Shown here piece by piece: positions 17,541 to 26,329 of a stretch of DNA of 57,350 nt. The position numbers and the translations under genes are program-made. The DNA lies in assembly GCA_900318615.1 (NCBI GenBank), contig ONLK01000004.1, positions 1 through 57,350 of the forward strand, in the 5' to 3' direction. A model generated the notes under the pieces. The model ran no database searches. It saw only the letters and a program-made list of their open reading frames with translations, and was not told the origin of the DNA. Position 1 is the first letter of the stretch, and each line of letters opens with the position of its first letter. This DNA is from an uncultured Eubacteriales bacterium (GTDB lineage Bacteria > Bacillota > Clostridia > Lachnospirales > Lachnospiraceae).

Positions 17541-19130
17541 TCAGGCCTTTCCGAACTCGGAAAGTTTCAGCCCCGGATTCCGGTCGAGCACCATGCCTAC
17601 GGACCACGGATTTACAAACAAAAGCAATGGCCTTCCCTTCAGATCCACAATGCGCTTCATGTCGGCGGTTCCGTTGATATTTTCCGGATCCAGGTCCGTG
17701 TTCTCAATCCAGCGGATGTACTCATACGGCAGCATATCCAGACGGATATCCACATTATACTCATTTTCCAGGCGGTACTTCAGAACGTCAAACTGCAGTA
17801 CGCCGACAACTCCGACAATAATCTCTTCCATGCCCAGTGTCAGCTCCTGGAAAATCTGAATCGCGCCTTCCTGCGCAATCTGTGTAATTCCCTTGACAAA
17901 CTGTTTGCGCTTCATCGTGTCTTCCAGCGTTACCCTTGCAAAATGTTCCGGCGCAAACGTAGGAATACCCTCAAATTGAAACTTCCGTCCGCACTGACAG
18001 ATTGTATCGCCGATGGAAAAAATACCCGGATCGAACACACCGATAATATCGCCCGCGTACGCTTCGTCCACGACATGCCGCTGCTCCGCCATCATCTGCT
18101 GCGGCTGGGAAAGACGCATTTTGTGATCGCCCTGTACATGATAAACTTCCATGTTTGCCTCGAACTTTCCGGAGCAGATACGCATGAAAGCAATACGGTC
18201 ACGGTGAGCTTTGTTCATATTCGCCTGAATCTTAAACACAAAGGCAGAAAAGCTGTCCTCAAACGGATCAATAATCCCGCAGTCGGCTTTTCTCGGGAGC
18301 GGTGACGATGTCATCTTCAGGAAGTATTCAAGAAAGATTTCCACCCCGAAATTTGTCAGCGCAGATCCGAAAAATACCGGAGACAGCCGGCCCTGATCGA
18401 CCAGTTCCTGATCGAATTCTGCACTGGCCCCGTCCAGAAGTTCAATCTCATCCTTCAGTTTCTGCAGCGCAGCGGAGCCGATATACTGCTCCAGTTCCGG
18501 ATCATCCAGCGTGTACTCGGTAGCGATGCCTTCCTTTGTGCCCTTCTCCGTGCCGCTGTAGGTCACGACGGCTTTTTTGCTGCGGTCGTAAACACCCTTG
18601 AAATTTTTCCCGCTTCCGATCGGCCAGAGAATCGGGCAGGTGGGAATCCCCAGCTCTGTTTCAATCTGATCGGTCAGTTCAAATGTATCCAGCGCATCCC
18701 GGTCCAGTTTGTTGATAAATGTAAAAACCGGTATATGCCTCATGGCGCAGACCTTGAAGAGCTTCCGGGTCTGTGCTTCCACGCCCTTGGAGGCATCGAT
18801 GACCATGACGGCCGAATCGGCGGCCATCAGTGTCCGGTAGGTATCTTCGGAAAAGTCCTGATGTCCCGGCGTGTCCAGAATGTTGATGCAGTACCCGCCA
18901 TAGTTAAACTGCAGAACGGAAGAGGTCACCGAGATACCTCTTTCCTTTTCAATTTCCATCCAGTCTGAAACGGCATGCCGTGCGGTTGCCTTTCCCTTGA
19001 CGGATCCGGCCAGATTGATGGCTCCGCCGTACAAAAGGAATTTCTCTGTCAGAGTTGTTTTACCGGCATCCGGGTGCGATATAATTGCAAATGTACGTCT
19101 TTTTCTGATTTCCGATTTCAGATCTGTCAC
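17541..19130 (-). CDS. prfC: Peptide chain release factor 3
   Basis: GTPase that recycles release factors RF1 and RF2 after termination of translation. The 529 residues have G1 SHPDAGKTT at 18-26, ERGISVTSS, DTPGHQDF and NKLDRD, the RF3 pattern. The start is a GTG at 19130 with GGAG six bases before it. That site lies in the last codons of the upstream acyltransferase gene, three bases away, so the two are coupled. Confidence 0.96.
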   Translation of the reverse strand: MTDLKSEIRKRRTFAIISHPDAGKTTLTEKFLLYGGAINLAGSVKGKATARHAVSDWMEIEKERGISVTSSVLQFNYGGYCINILDTPGHQDFSEDTYRTLMAADSAVMVIDASKGVEAQTRKLFKVCAMRHIPVFTFINKLDRDALDTFELTDQIETELGIPTCPILWPIGSGKNFKGVYDRSKKAVVTYSGTEKGTKEGIATEYTLDDPELEQYIGSAALQKLKDEIELLDGASAEFDQELVDQGRLSPVFFGSALTNFGVEIFLEYFLKMTSSPLPRKADCGIIDPFEDSFSAFVFKIQANMNKAHRDRIAFMRICSGKFEANMEVYHVQGDHKMRLSQPQQMMAEQRHVVDEAYAGDIIGVFDPGIFSIGDTICQCGRKFQFEGIPTFAPEHFARVTLEDTMKRKQFVKGITQIAQEGAIQIFQELTLGMEEIIVGVVGVLQFDVLKYRLENEYNVDIRLDMLPYEYIRWIENTDLDPENINGTADMKRIVDLKGRPLLLFVNPWSVGMVLDRNPGLKLSEFGKA

Positions 19131-19133
19131 AAA

Positions 19134-20294
19134 TTACTCCTCTCTGCTGCTGTGCCCTTCCTTCAGACTCAGGGCTGATATCCTGTTTCCGATAAAATCT
19201 GTAAACGTTCTTATCCTGAGCGCCTTAAAGAACCCCCTGCGGACAACATCCATCAGGCTGCAGAGTACAAAAATCCACAGACCTGTCCACAAAATTGCAG
19301 GGACAATCTGTACTCCGGGCAGTTTCAGGAAACGCTTAAATGCACCTTTCAAAACATAGTTCCAGATAATCGGATGTGCATGGATAATATATACCGAAAA
19401 AGTTCCCGCCGCAATCCATTTTATGGCGGTTATCGCCGCCCTGCTTTTAATTTTTACCTGCTCCAGAGCCAGAAGCAGACAGACCGCTGCCAGAAAAATG
19501 GTCGGTGCCGTATATCTGGTGAGCATTCTCCCGTATTTTGCCGTTCCCAGCGTTTTTCGCGTGTAATTTTCCATCAGGATTTTATAAATCCAGGATATAA
19601 AAATCATAACCGCGTAGATCAGAATGTACCAGCGGCTTTTCAGGCGGCGAAAATCCATCCGGCGAAGGCAGGCTCCGCAGACATACAGCACTGCCAGCCA
19701 GACAAAGGAGTATCCGCCGATCAGCGTGAGAACATCGATATCATAATTCCGGGGAATTAGCGTAAGGCCGCACATGAGAAGAAAAGATACTGTAAAAAGA
19801 ATCGAGCATTCTCGCTCGCTCAGTGCTTTCACCATGCGATTGATAAACGGCATAAAAAAAGACAGCACAAAATAACAGCTGAAATACCAGTATGTATTCC
19901 AGCTTACCGGCAGAAAGCACTTCAGAACCAAACTGTCCGCCTTCTCCGCTGATGCTGACGCCAGCCATTCCGGATGCAGAAGCATAGCGGCCAGATAAAT
20001 CAGTGACGTATAAAAAAAGACCTGCAGCCACAGTTCCAGTATTCTTCCTGGCCGGAAGCGGCTGTAAACTCCTACGTATCCTGAAATCAGACCATAGCAG
20101 TTTACCGCACAGAAACATGCCGTCTCGACAGCCCAGGTCGCATAATAGGCAGAAAGCTGATTCGGATTGCGGACCAGCAGTCCTCCCTGTCCGATGACAT
20201 GTTCCGTGACAATCATATACATGCTGATTATTCTGAGAATATCGATGCCGTAATTTCTCCCGCCGGAATCCGGTAAAAATGCAGTATGTTTCAA
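19134..20294 (-). CDS. Membrane acyltransferase 3 family protein
   Basis: A 386-residue integral membrane protein with about ten hydrophobic segments. It opens with NYGIDILRIISMYMIVTEH, which matches the AT3 (OafA/NolL-type) first helix and its conserved His. Members transfer acetyl or other acyl groups to cell-surface sugars. No glycan genes are nearby, so the substrate is unknown. It lies 22 bases after the ACT gene and three bases before prfC. The ATG has a distant GAGGAG, so the start is moderately sure. Confidence 0.8.
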   Translation of the reverse strand: MKHTAFLPDSGGRNYGIDILRIISMYMIVTEHVIGQGGLLVRNPNQLSAYYATWAVETACFCAVNCYGLISGYVGVYSRFRPGRILELWLQVFFYTSLIYLAAMLLHPEWLASASAEKADSLVLKCFLPVSWNTYWYFSCYFVLSFFMPFINRMVKALSERECSILFTVSFLLMCGLTLIPRNYDIDVLTLIGGYSFVWLAVLYVCGACLRRMDFRRLKSRWYILIYAVMIFISWIYKILMENYTRKTLGTAKYGRMLTRYTAPTIFLAAVCLLLALEQVKIKSRAAITAIKWIAAGTFSVYIIHAHPIIWNYVLKGAFKRFLKLPGVQIVPAILWTGLWIFVLCSLMDVVRRGFFKALRIRTFTDFIGNRISALSLKEGHSSREE

Positions 20295-20316
20295 AGTCTC
20301 TGTTCTCCTCTTTTCA

Positions 20317-20721
20317 TCATAGTACGGTAAATCCCTTTTCTTTGAGATTATCCTCTACTTCAAACGGATCGTCACAGGAAAATACCATAATCGGTTTGCC
20401 GGAAGCACGGTTGAAAGAAAGATAAATATAATTTACATTGATGTTTGCGTTCTTCAAAACCGCAAGAAGACGGTTCAGGTTTCCGACTTCGTCTGCCACT
20501 TCCACCCCCAGGACATTCTGGAGTTTGCACAGATATCCGGCTTTCGTAAGGGATTTCACGGTCCTTTCCGGATCTGAAACAACCATGCGGACAATGCCAT
20601 ATTCCGCGCTGTCGTTTGTAACTGACCCCAGAATATTGATATCCTCCTTCAGAAGAACCTCTGTAATATTTTCCAGCATTCCCTTTTTATTCTCGGCGTA
20701 GATAGAAACCTGCTGCATCAT
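20317..20721 (-). CDS. Tandem ACT-domain protein
   Basis: A 134-residue protein made of two ACT domains (about 1-65 and 70-134), beginning QVSIYAENKKGMLENITEVL. ACT domains bind amino acids and regulate metabolism. Stand-alone double-ACT proteins of this type are common in Clostridia, often beside phenylacetate-CoA ligase genes, which are absent here. The chosen ATG at 20721 has AAGGAGAG eight bases upstream; a longer frame upstream has an improbable Phe-rich start. Ligand unknown. Confidence 0.85.
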   Translation of the reverse strand: MMQQVSIYAENKKGMLENITEVLLKEDINILGSVTNDSAEYGIVRMVVSDPERTVKSLTKAGYLCKLQNVLGVEVADEVGNLNRLLAVLKNANINVNYIYLSFNRASGKPIMVFSCDDPFEVEDNLKEKGFTVL

Positions 20722-20799
20722 AATGAAAACTCTCCTTCCTGAAATAAATTGCGTTCTCATCATACCATAACGGAAAAAAAATAAAAGAAAATAATAATG

Positions 20800-20838
20800 A
20801 AAAAGCAAAGGCAGTCAGCGTTCTATCCGCTCACTGCC
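20800..20838 (-). terminator. Terminator after the secreted lysozyme-like gene
   Basis: On the minus strand GGCAGTGAGCG and CGCTGACTGCC form an 11-pair stem with one mismatch, followed by TTTGCTTTTT. It lies about 30 bases beyond the stop at 20866. Confidence 0.8.
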
Positions 20839-20865
20839 TCCATCCGACGGTGTATCTGTTCTTCT

Positions 20866-21954
20866 TTAGTTCTGTGAAAAGGCCTGTCCCATGGTTCCTA
20901 CGGCAGACAGGGCCGAGCTGACAGCTTTCGCCGCATCCTGACCTGCATCCTTTTTGCCGTAAACGGATTCTACCAGTGCATCCAGATCTGCCGGATAGTA
21001 GGTATTTGCTGCAATCTTTCCTCTGGCATCGGATCTGGTTGCCACGGCATCCGGGCTCTCAAAATACCAGCAGAAATAATGTCCCGCAGCATACGCTCCG
21101 TCAGCTGTATCCGGCACGCTCTGAAGATAGCTGTAAACGCCGCTGTACCCGCCGTTCAGCTCCGCTCCCAGGTAATGGAGCTGGCCATCAATACTTCGGT
21201 AATCGTATCCGTTTGCCTGGCACCATCCCATCAGACTCTGGCACCGTCCGGCGTGCCATTGACAAAGCCCCAGACTTGTGCCGCCGTCTCCGATGGCTAC
21301 TGTTGAGAAATTCGATTCACAATAGATATTGGCGAGAACTCCGGAGGCCGCAGCCTTATTAAGCTGAAGTTCATCCCTCAGATAACGGTAGGCTGCTGCT
21401 TCATTTTCCGTAAGAGAGGCAACCGGATATCCGCTGACCGCAAGATAAAGCTCACTCAGGCCTGTATTCTCCGTCTCGGTTTCGGATTCAGTTTCGGATT
21501 CGGTTTCTTTTTTCTTGTCCTTGTCTTTGTCCTTATCCTTTTCTTTTTCGGAATCCGCCCCGCTCCCGGATGCCGATTCGCTTTCCGTCAATGTCTCCCG
21601 TTCAGACGCGGACTCACTCTCCCCCGATGTCTGTGTTTCCGAATTGCTTTCTATCTCACTCGTTTTTTCCGAATCTGTAGTCTTTTCTGATGTTGTCTCC
21701 GACGTCTTCTCCGTGGAATTCCCGGTTGTATCTTCCGCTGCGCTTGCCACGGGATCTGTCTGTTCTGCCGATAAAGCAGGTGTTTCCAGCGTGTCAGGCG
21801 CGGCAGCCCTGGTCTGCTCCTGTGTTTTCGTTTCAGCCGCCGGGTTCGTTTCCGTGACTTCTGCGCTCATCACAGGCAGGCCGGGGACAGCGCAGATAGC
21901 GATACTCATGGCAAGAGCAGCCGAGGCTATGGCTGCCGTAAACTTTTTATGCAT
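20866..21954 (-). CDS. Secreted protein with phage-tail-lysozyme-like domain
   Basis: A 362-residue exported protein. Residues 1-30 form a signal peptide (basic MHKK, hydrophobic core, likely cut after VMSA). Residues 31 to about 165 are a low-complexity linker rich in Ser, Thr and Glu with KD and ETES repeats. The C-terminal part (about 175-330) has NEAAAYRYLRDEL, ASGVLANIYCESNF, GDGGTSLGLCQWH and HYLGAEL, which fit the phage tail lysozyme (peptidoglycan hydrolase) fold with Glu in CESNF as the likely catalytic residue. It has its own strong promoter. Cell-wall remodelling or binding is inferred. Confidence 0.8.
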   Translation of the reverse strand: MHKKFTAAIASAALAMSIAICAVPGLPVMSAEVTETNPAAETKTQEQTRAAAPDTLETPALSAEQTDPVASAAEDTTGNSTEKTSETTSEKTTDSEKTSEIESNSETQTSGESESASERETLTESESASGSGADSEKEKDKDKDKDKKKETESETESETETENTGLSELYLAVSGYPVASLTENEAAAYRYLRDELQLNKAAASGVLANIYCESNFSTVAIGDGGTSLGLCQWHAGRCQSLMGWCQANGYDYRSIDGQLHYLGAELNGGYSGVYSYLQSVPDTADGAYAAGHYFCWYFESPDAVATRSDARGKIAANTYYPADLDALVESVYGKKDAGQDAAKAVSSALSAVGTMGQAFSQN

Positions 21955-22010
21955 GTTTATTCTCCCTTATTTGTTATTGCGGTGCAGCTTTGCAAATACA
22001 AATTTCAGAT

Positions 22011-22039
22011 ATTATACAACAATCCGGCTCCAGATTCAA
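22011..22039 (-). promoter_or_regulatory. Promoter of the secreted lysozyme-like gene
   Basis: On the minus strand TTGAAT at 22034-22039 and a perfect TATAAT at 22011-22016 are separated by 17 bases. It lies about 55 bases before the start codon. Confidence 0.8.
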
Positions 22040-22094
22040 CACTGTATCATAAAGTATATGCAACTGTACACTTAATATCATACTGTGCAGGCAC

Positions 22095-22126
22095 CGGCTC
22101 CGGAAGGTATCGGCTCCGGAAGGTAC
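22095..22126. repeat. 16-bp tandem repeat after ligA
   Basis: Two copies of CGGCTCCGGAAGGTAT (the second ends in C) stand head to tail just beyond the ligA stop codon. Each contains TCCGGA, so short alternative hairpins are possible. It may act in ligA termination, but no T run follows. Confidence 0.6.
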
Positions 22127-22137
22127 TGGTTCCTGTA

Positions 22138-24108
22138 TCATTCGCTTTTGCGTTTTAACATGTCTATAAACTCATCTTCCGTGATAATTTTTGTTCCCAG
22201 CTGTCTGGCTTTCCTGTTTTTTGCGGAATTTGAGGCAGCATCATTGTTAATCAGATAATCTGTCCTGGAAGTCACGGTTCCGGTAACCTTGCCGCCTTGT
22301 GCCTGGATGCGCGTCTTCAGCTCATCGCGGTTGGAAAAATGATGAAGGCTCCCCGTGACAACAAAGGTAAGTCCTGTCAGCCTTCTTTCTTCCGGCACCG
22401 CCGGTTTTTCAATTTCCAGTTCCCGGAGCAGTGAATCCAGAAGATCCTGATTTTCTTTTTTTTCAAAATAAGCAGCCACCGAATCGGCAATGACCGGCCC
22501 GATGCCATCGATCGCGGAAAGCTCTTCTCTTTCGGCGTGTCTTATTTTTTCCACGTCCTCATCCATAGTTTCCACAATCACTCTTGCATTGACAGTTCCG
22601 ACATTAGGAATGCCCAGCGAATAAAGCAGCCGGCTGAGGGTTGTCTTTCTTGCCTTCTCGCAGCTTGCAATCAGATTGGCATAGGATTTTTCTCCAAACC
22701 CTTCCATGGAAATGATGGCTTCCCGATGCCGGTCCAGATGAAAAATGTCCGCATAGCTGTGGATGAATCCCGCTGACACAAATTTTTCAAGCGTTGACTC
22801 GGAAAGACCGTCTATGTTCAAGGCATCCCGGCTGACAAACAGCGTAAGCCCCTTTATTTTTTTTGCCATACAGTCCGGGTTGGGGCATACCAGGGTTTCC
22901 GTATCTCCGTCACAGCTGATCTTCGTCGCACCGCCGCAGACCGGACAGTGATCCGGGATCGGCATGTTCCCGCTTTTCGTCAGGTTTTCGGCGATCTGCG
23001 GAATAATCATATTGGCCTTGTAGACGGTTACTTTATCTCCTATTCCAAGCTGAAGCTCCTTCATGATGCTGAGATTGTGAACACTTGCCCTGCTCACCGT
23101 GGTTCCTTCCAGCTCAACCGGATCAAACACCGCTACCGGGTTGATCAGTCCGGTACGTGACGCACTCCATTCAATTTTTCTTAGTGTTGTCTCACGGATT
23201 TCATCACGCCATTTGAAGGCGAAGGAGTTTCTCGGAAATTTGGCCGTTGAGCCGAGAGAAATTCCATAGCTGATATCATCATACAGAGCCACCAGACCGT
23301 CCGACGGAATTTCAAAATGCCTGATTTTCTCCGCATAATACTGTATGGTTTCGTCCATTGTATCCGAGTCCGTCATGCGATGTTCCACCACGTCAAACCC
23401 CTGTCCGGCCAGCCACCGGAATTCTTCGGCATGTGAATTTTGAAAATCGACGCCATCGGCCTGTACCAGCATAAAGGCATAAAACCTGACTTTCCGCTGC
23501 GCTGTTATCCGGCTGTCCAGCTGGCGTACACTTCCGCTGCAAAGATTTCTCGGATTTTTATACTTTGCATCGGCATCGCTGATCTGCTCATTGATCTTGT
23601 CGAAATCGGCATAGGATATGACGGCTTCTCCGCGAAGAACCAGTTCTCCCTTATAGGCAATACGCAGCGGAATATTCTGAAAAGTGCGCGCATTCGCTGT
23701 AATTACTTCTCCCACCAGTCCATTGCCGCGCGTTACGGCCTTGAAAAGCTGACCGCCGCGGTAGGTAAGCACGACCGTCAGCCCGTCCAGTTTCCATGAA
23801 ATCAGGGTTTTGTGACCGTCGATAAAAGAGCGAAGCACCTCCGGGTCCTTTGTTTTGTCCAGAGAAAGCATAGGAGAGGCATGCCGCTCTTTCGGAAGTG
23901 AATCAACCACTTCATAGCCGACCGACTGTGTAGGGCTTCCGGCCAGAATAATCCCTGTTTCTTTTTCCAGCTTTTCAAGTTCATCGTACAGCGCATCATA
24001 CTCATAATTGCTCATAATCTCACGATTCAGAGCATAGTATGCCCGGGATGCTTCCCTCAGCTTCGATGACAGTTCTTTCATGCGTGCTATGTTTTCCCGG
24101 TCCGTCAT
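22138..24108 (-). CDS. ligA: NAD-dependent DNA ligase
   Basis: Seals nicks in replication and repair using NAD. The 656 residues have the adenylation lysine K106 in SWKLDGL, an OB fold, a four-Cys zinc finger (CPVCGG and CPNPDC), helix-hairpin-helix segments and a C-terminal BRCT domain (GLTFVVTGSL). The motif usually GDGxxGEDVT is GNGLVGEVIT here, a form I associate with Lachnospiraceae ligases. I chose the ATG at 24108, which overlaps the rluF stop as ATGA and has GGAG eight bases upstream; an ATG at 24123 is the alternative. Confidence 0.94.
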   Translation of the reverse strand: MTDRENIARMKELSSKLREASRAYYALNREIMSNYEYDALYDELEKLEKETGIILAGSPTQSVGYEVVDSLPKERHASPMLSLDKTKDPEVLRSFIDGHKTLISWKLDGLTVVLTYRGGQLFKAVTRGNGLVGEVITANARTFQNIPLRIAYKGELVLRGEAVISYADFDKINEQISDADAKYKNPRNLCSGSVRQLDSRITAQRKVRFYAFMLVQADGVDFQNSHAEEFRWLAGQGFDVVEHRMTDSDTMDETIQYYAEKIRHFEIPSDGLVALYDDISYGISLGSTAKFPRNSFAFKWRDEIRETTLRKIEWSASRTGLINPVAVFDPVELEGTTVSRASVHNLSIMKELQLGIGDKVTVYKANMIIPQIAENLTKSGNMPIPDHCPVCGGATKISCDGDTETLVCPNPDCMAKKIKGLTLFVSRDALNIDGLSESTLEKFVSAGFIHSYADIFHLDRHREAIISMEGFGEKSYANLIASCEKARKTTLSRLLYSLGIPNVGTVNARVIVETMDEDVEKIRHAEREELSAIDGIGPVIADSVAAYFEKKENQDLLDSLLRELEIEKPAVPEERRLTGLTFVVTGSLHHFSNRDELKTRIQAQGGKVTGTVTSRTDYLINNDAASNSAKNRKARQLGTKIITEDEFIDMLKRKSE

Positions 24109-24848
24109 TTCTTTTTCTCCCATTTCAGCTCCGTATTATTCAGGGATTCCTTCAGCATGTTCATCAGGGTATCCGTCTCTTCCCGGGTCAGTTCACGGTA
24201 CTGGCCGGAGGGCAGATCTCCGAGACGGATATTCATGATGCGGATACGTGTCAGCGCTGCAACACGGTACCCGAAAACGCTGCACATCCGGCGGATCTGG
24301 CGGTTCAGCCCCTGCGTCAGAACAATATGAAAGGATTGATTTCCACTCTGCCATATTCTGCATGGTCTCGTCGTTTTGTCCAGTTCCTGCAGATAAACCC
24401 CCTGCGCCATCCCTTCAAGAAATTCCTGTGTGATCGGGTGATCCACACGTACCTGGTACTCTTTTTCGTGGTAATTTCCAGCCTTCATAATCCGGTTCAG
24501 CAGCTCCCCCTGATTCGTCATCAGAATCAGTCCCTGCGAATCCTTGTCAAGCCGGCCGACCGGAAAGACACGATCCGGATAATCAATGATATCCTCCAGA
24601 AGCCGGTCGTTCCAGCGCCGATCCGTTGTGCAGACGACACCCGCGGGTTTATTAACCGCCAGAATCACTTTTCTGGCAACCGGTACAACCAGCCGGCCGT
24701 CCACCCGCACCACGCTATTTTCATCAATTTTCATTCCGGGAGCAGCTGCAGCTCCGTTTACGGTTATCCTGCCTGCCAGCGCAAGCCGGTCAGCTTCCCG
24801 CCGCGAACAAAAGCCCGCCTCACTTAAAAACTTGTTCAACCTGATCAT
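24105..24848 (-). CDS. rluF: 23S rRNA pseudouridine synthase, RluF type
   Basis: A 247-residue RsuA-family synthase. An N-terminal S4 domain (IRLNKFLSEAGFCSRREADRL region) is followed by the catalytic motif VGRLDKDSQGL with its Asp, and by GLNRQIRRMC. The DKDSQGL and GLNRQIRRMC forms are those of RluF, which modifies U2604 (and tRNA-Tyr in E. coli), rather than RluB. The ATG has a poor ribosome binding site. It is translationally coupled to ligA. Confidence 0.87.
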   Translation of the reverse strand: MIRLNKFLSEAGFCSRREADRLALAGRITVNGAAAAPGMKIDENSVVRVDGRLVVPVARKVILAVNKPAGVVCTTDRRWNDRLLEDIIDYPDRVFPVGRLDKDSQGLILMTNQGELLNRIMKAGNYHEKEYQVRVDHPITQEFLEGMAQGVYLQELDKTTRPCRIWQSGNQSFHIVLTQGLNRQIRRMCSVFGYRVAALTRIRIMNIRLGDLPSGQYRELTREETDTLMNMLKESLNNTELKWEKKK

Positions 24849-24867
24849 TTCAACAAATCATTGTGGG

Positions 24868-24897
24868 AATAAAGAAGGGACAGCGCTGTGCTGTCCC
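24868..24897 (-). terminator. Terminator after the SH3 protein gene
   Basis: Arms GGGACAGC and GCTGTCCC around a five-base loop are followed on the minus strand by TTCTTTATT. It lies between the SH3 protein stop (24958) and rluF. Confidence 0.65.
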
Positions 24898-24957
24898 CCC
24901 GATTAATCTGTTCTGATAAAATCAATTTTTTCAAAAAGATGTCTTTCCGCCGCTGCT

Positions 24958-26025
24958 TCAGGCTGCCGTACTGCTGCCATCCCCCTCTGATGTCAGCTGT
25001 ACACTTCCCTGGGAAGAGGTCCCTGTGCCATTTGCCGCTGTATCCTGCGTCCCTGTGCCTGACCCGGCCGCTGTCCCGGATGTGGATGATGTCTCCGCGA
25101 CGGTACTCCCGGATGCACTCGTCAGATATTCCGACTTCACATACCCGGTAACCGTTCCGGCCTGCGTCACATAGTTAATCTGCACCCATCCGTCATCCGC
25201 CTGGGCAACTACTTCCACCGTTTCTCCCGATGGAACAACTCCGATAACATTGGCATCCGTCCCCGGCTCCTGGCGAATGTTCAGATCCGCTTTGGAAACC
25301 ATGGAGCTTCCGGCTGCCGCCGTACCGGCGTCCCCGCTCTCCGTGGTTTTCTCTCCGTTCAGGTAAGAAGCAAGAGCGCTGTCGGAGGCAATTGCCTGCT
25401 GGTATTCATTGTTTACCTTACTGATCAGTTCACGGACATTTTCCTGAGATGAAACCTTTGTAACATAGTCGGCAACCGCCGTGTCGCGGTCTTCATAACT
25501 GTAAATCTTCAGTGTCCCGTCCTGGGCAGTCTTTACATAAACAACAACCATCGTGGGAACCAGCGTGTCAATCCCCTTTATCTTGGAGTAATAGGAATTG
25601 AATACAACATACTCACCGTCATTGATACCGGCTGCCGAGTAGGTGGAAATGTCATTGTAGCTTTCAATATCGTCCGAAAACCGGATATGTTCCTTGCTCA
25701 GATCATCCCAGGGATCAACCAGAGAAGAAAGTGCTGCTGTGTCATTCGCTGCAATAGCCGTATAATATTCCTTCATCAGGGTCAGGATCGCCGTATCATC
25801 CTTTGTCAGTTCCAGTTCGGAACCGGACGCAGCTGCCTCCGTTACATTTTCCTGATTCTCCCCGACAACCGCCTGCTCCTGCTTCGCTGACTGATCATTC
25901 TTCTTTGACGAGCCGCCGATCAGACGAACTGCACAAATGATGATGACAGCGACCAGAACAATTGCTACTCCAAGCAATATATAGCGGAGATTATCGGAAA
26001 GCCATTCTCTGAAATCATCCAGCAT
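24958..26025 (-). CDS. Membrane-anchored SH3-domain protein
   Basis: A 355-residue protein. One membrane segment near residues 15-38 (YILLGVAIVLVAVIIICAV) anchors it with the bulk outside. A middle domain of about 150 residues contains LMKEYYTAIAANDTAALSSL, resembling a nuclear-transport-factor-2-like fold. A bacterial SH3 domain (ADLNIRQEPGTDANVIGVV to GYVKSEYL, about 255-315) precedes a Ser/Thr/Gly-rich tail. Bacterial SH3 domains often bind the cell wall. The ATG at 26025 has GGAGG eight bases before it; the open frame upstream runs into the tRNA and is not coding. Function unknown. Confidence 0.8.
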   Translation of the reverse strand: MLDDFREWLSDNLRYILLGVAIVLVAVIIICAVRLIGGSSKKNDQSAKQEQAVVGENQENVTEAAASGSELELTKDDTAILTLMKEYYTAIAANDTAALSSLVDPWDDLSKEHIRFSDDIESYNDISTYSAAGINDGEYVVFNSYYSKIKGIDTLVPTMVVVYVKTAQDGTLKIYSYEDRDTAVADYVTKVSSQENVRELISKVNNEYQQAIASDSALASYLNGEKTTESGDAGTAAAGSSMVSKADLNIRQEPGTDANVIGVVPSGETVEVVAQADDGWVQINYVTQAGTVTGYVKSEYLTSASGSTVAETSSTSGTAAGSGTGTQDTAANGTGTSSQGSVQLTSEGDGSSTAA

Positions 26026-26098
26026 TTCCAGTACCTCCAGAAGCTGACCGGAGAGTTCCTCTCTTCGGCATTTAAGTTCAAACGCTAATATTTTTAAA

Positions 26099-26171
26099 CG
26101 CATCTGGAGGGATTCGAACCCCCGCCACGCGGTACCGGAAACCGCTGCTCTATCCCCTGAGCTACAGATGC
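26099..26171 (-). tRNA. tRNA-Arg, anticodon CCG
   Basis: On the minus strand the acceptor arms GCATCTG and CAGATGC pair fully and the discriminator is G. The anticodon arm GCGGT-TTCCGGT-ACCGC places CCG as anticodon, reading CGG. The T arm has GGTTCGAATCC. CCA is not encoded. It sits between a strong promoter and the SH3 protein gene. Confidence 0.95.
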
Positions 26172-26186
26172 CCGTTAAACAAGGGA

Positions 26187-26215
26187 ATAATAGCATATTT
26201 TGTTTAAACTGTCAA
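26187..26215 (-). promoter_or_regulatory. Promoter of tRNA-Arg and probably the SH3 gene
   Basis: On the minus strand TTGACA at 26210-26215 and TATTAT at 26187-26192 are separated by 17 bases. It lies about 10 bases before the predicted transcript start near the tRNA 5' end. Confidence 0.8.
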
Positions 26216-26243
26216 ATTATCCTGGAAGATATATGCCCTTTTT

Positions 26244-26329
26244 ATTCGGCCGGCCGCATGACTTTTTTACAGGCGAAATTCAGCCGGCCGCATGGCATCA
26301 TTCACAGGCGAAATTCAGCCGGCTGCAAG
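26244..26329. repeat. 35-bp direct repeat at the 3' end of the DUF5688 gene
   Basis: Two imperfect units of GCCGGCCGCATG, a variable stretch, then ACAGGCGAAATTCA follow each other, and a third partial unit GCCGGCTGCA ends inside the coding sequence. The stop codon of the DUF5688 gene (TGA in GGCTGAATTTC) lies in a repeat unit and is therefore duplicated downstream. Confidence 0.7.

Noticed and set aside
22138-24108. LigA as a diverged second ligase because of GNGLVGEVIT
   Set aside because: All domains and the adenylation lysine are intact and this motif form is, to my knowledge, usual in Lachnospiraceae, so it is probably the main ligase.
26026-26196. Extension of the SH3 protein upstream through the tRNA gene
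   Set aside because: The frame is open by chance through tRNA-Arg; the ATG at 26025 has a good ribosome binding site and starts just before the membrane helix.
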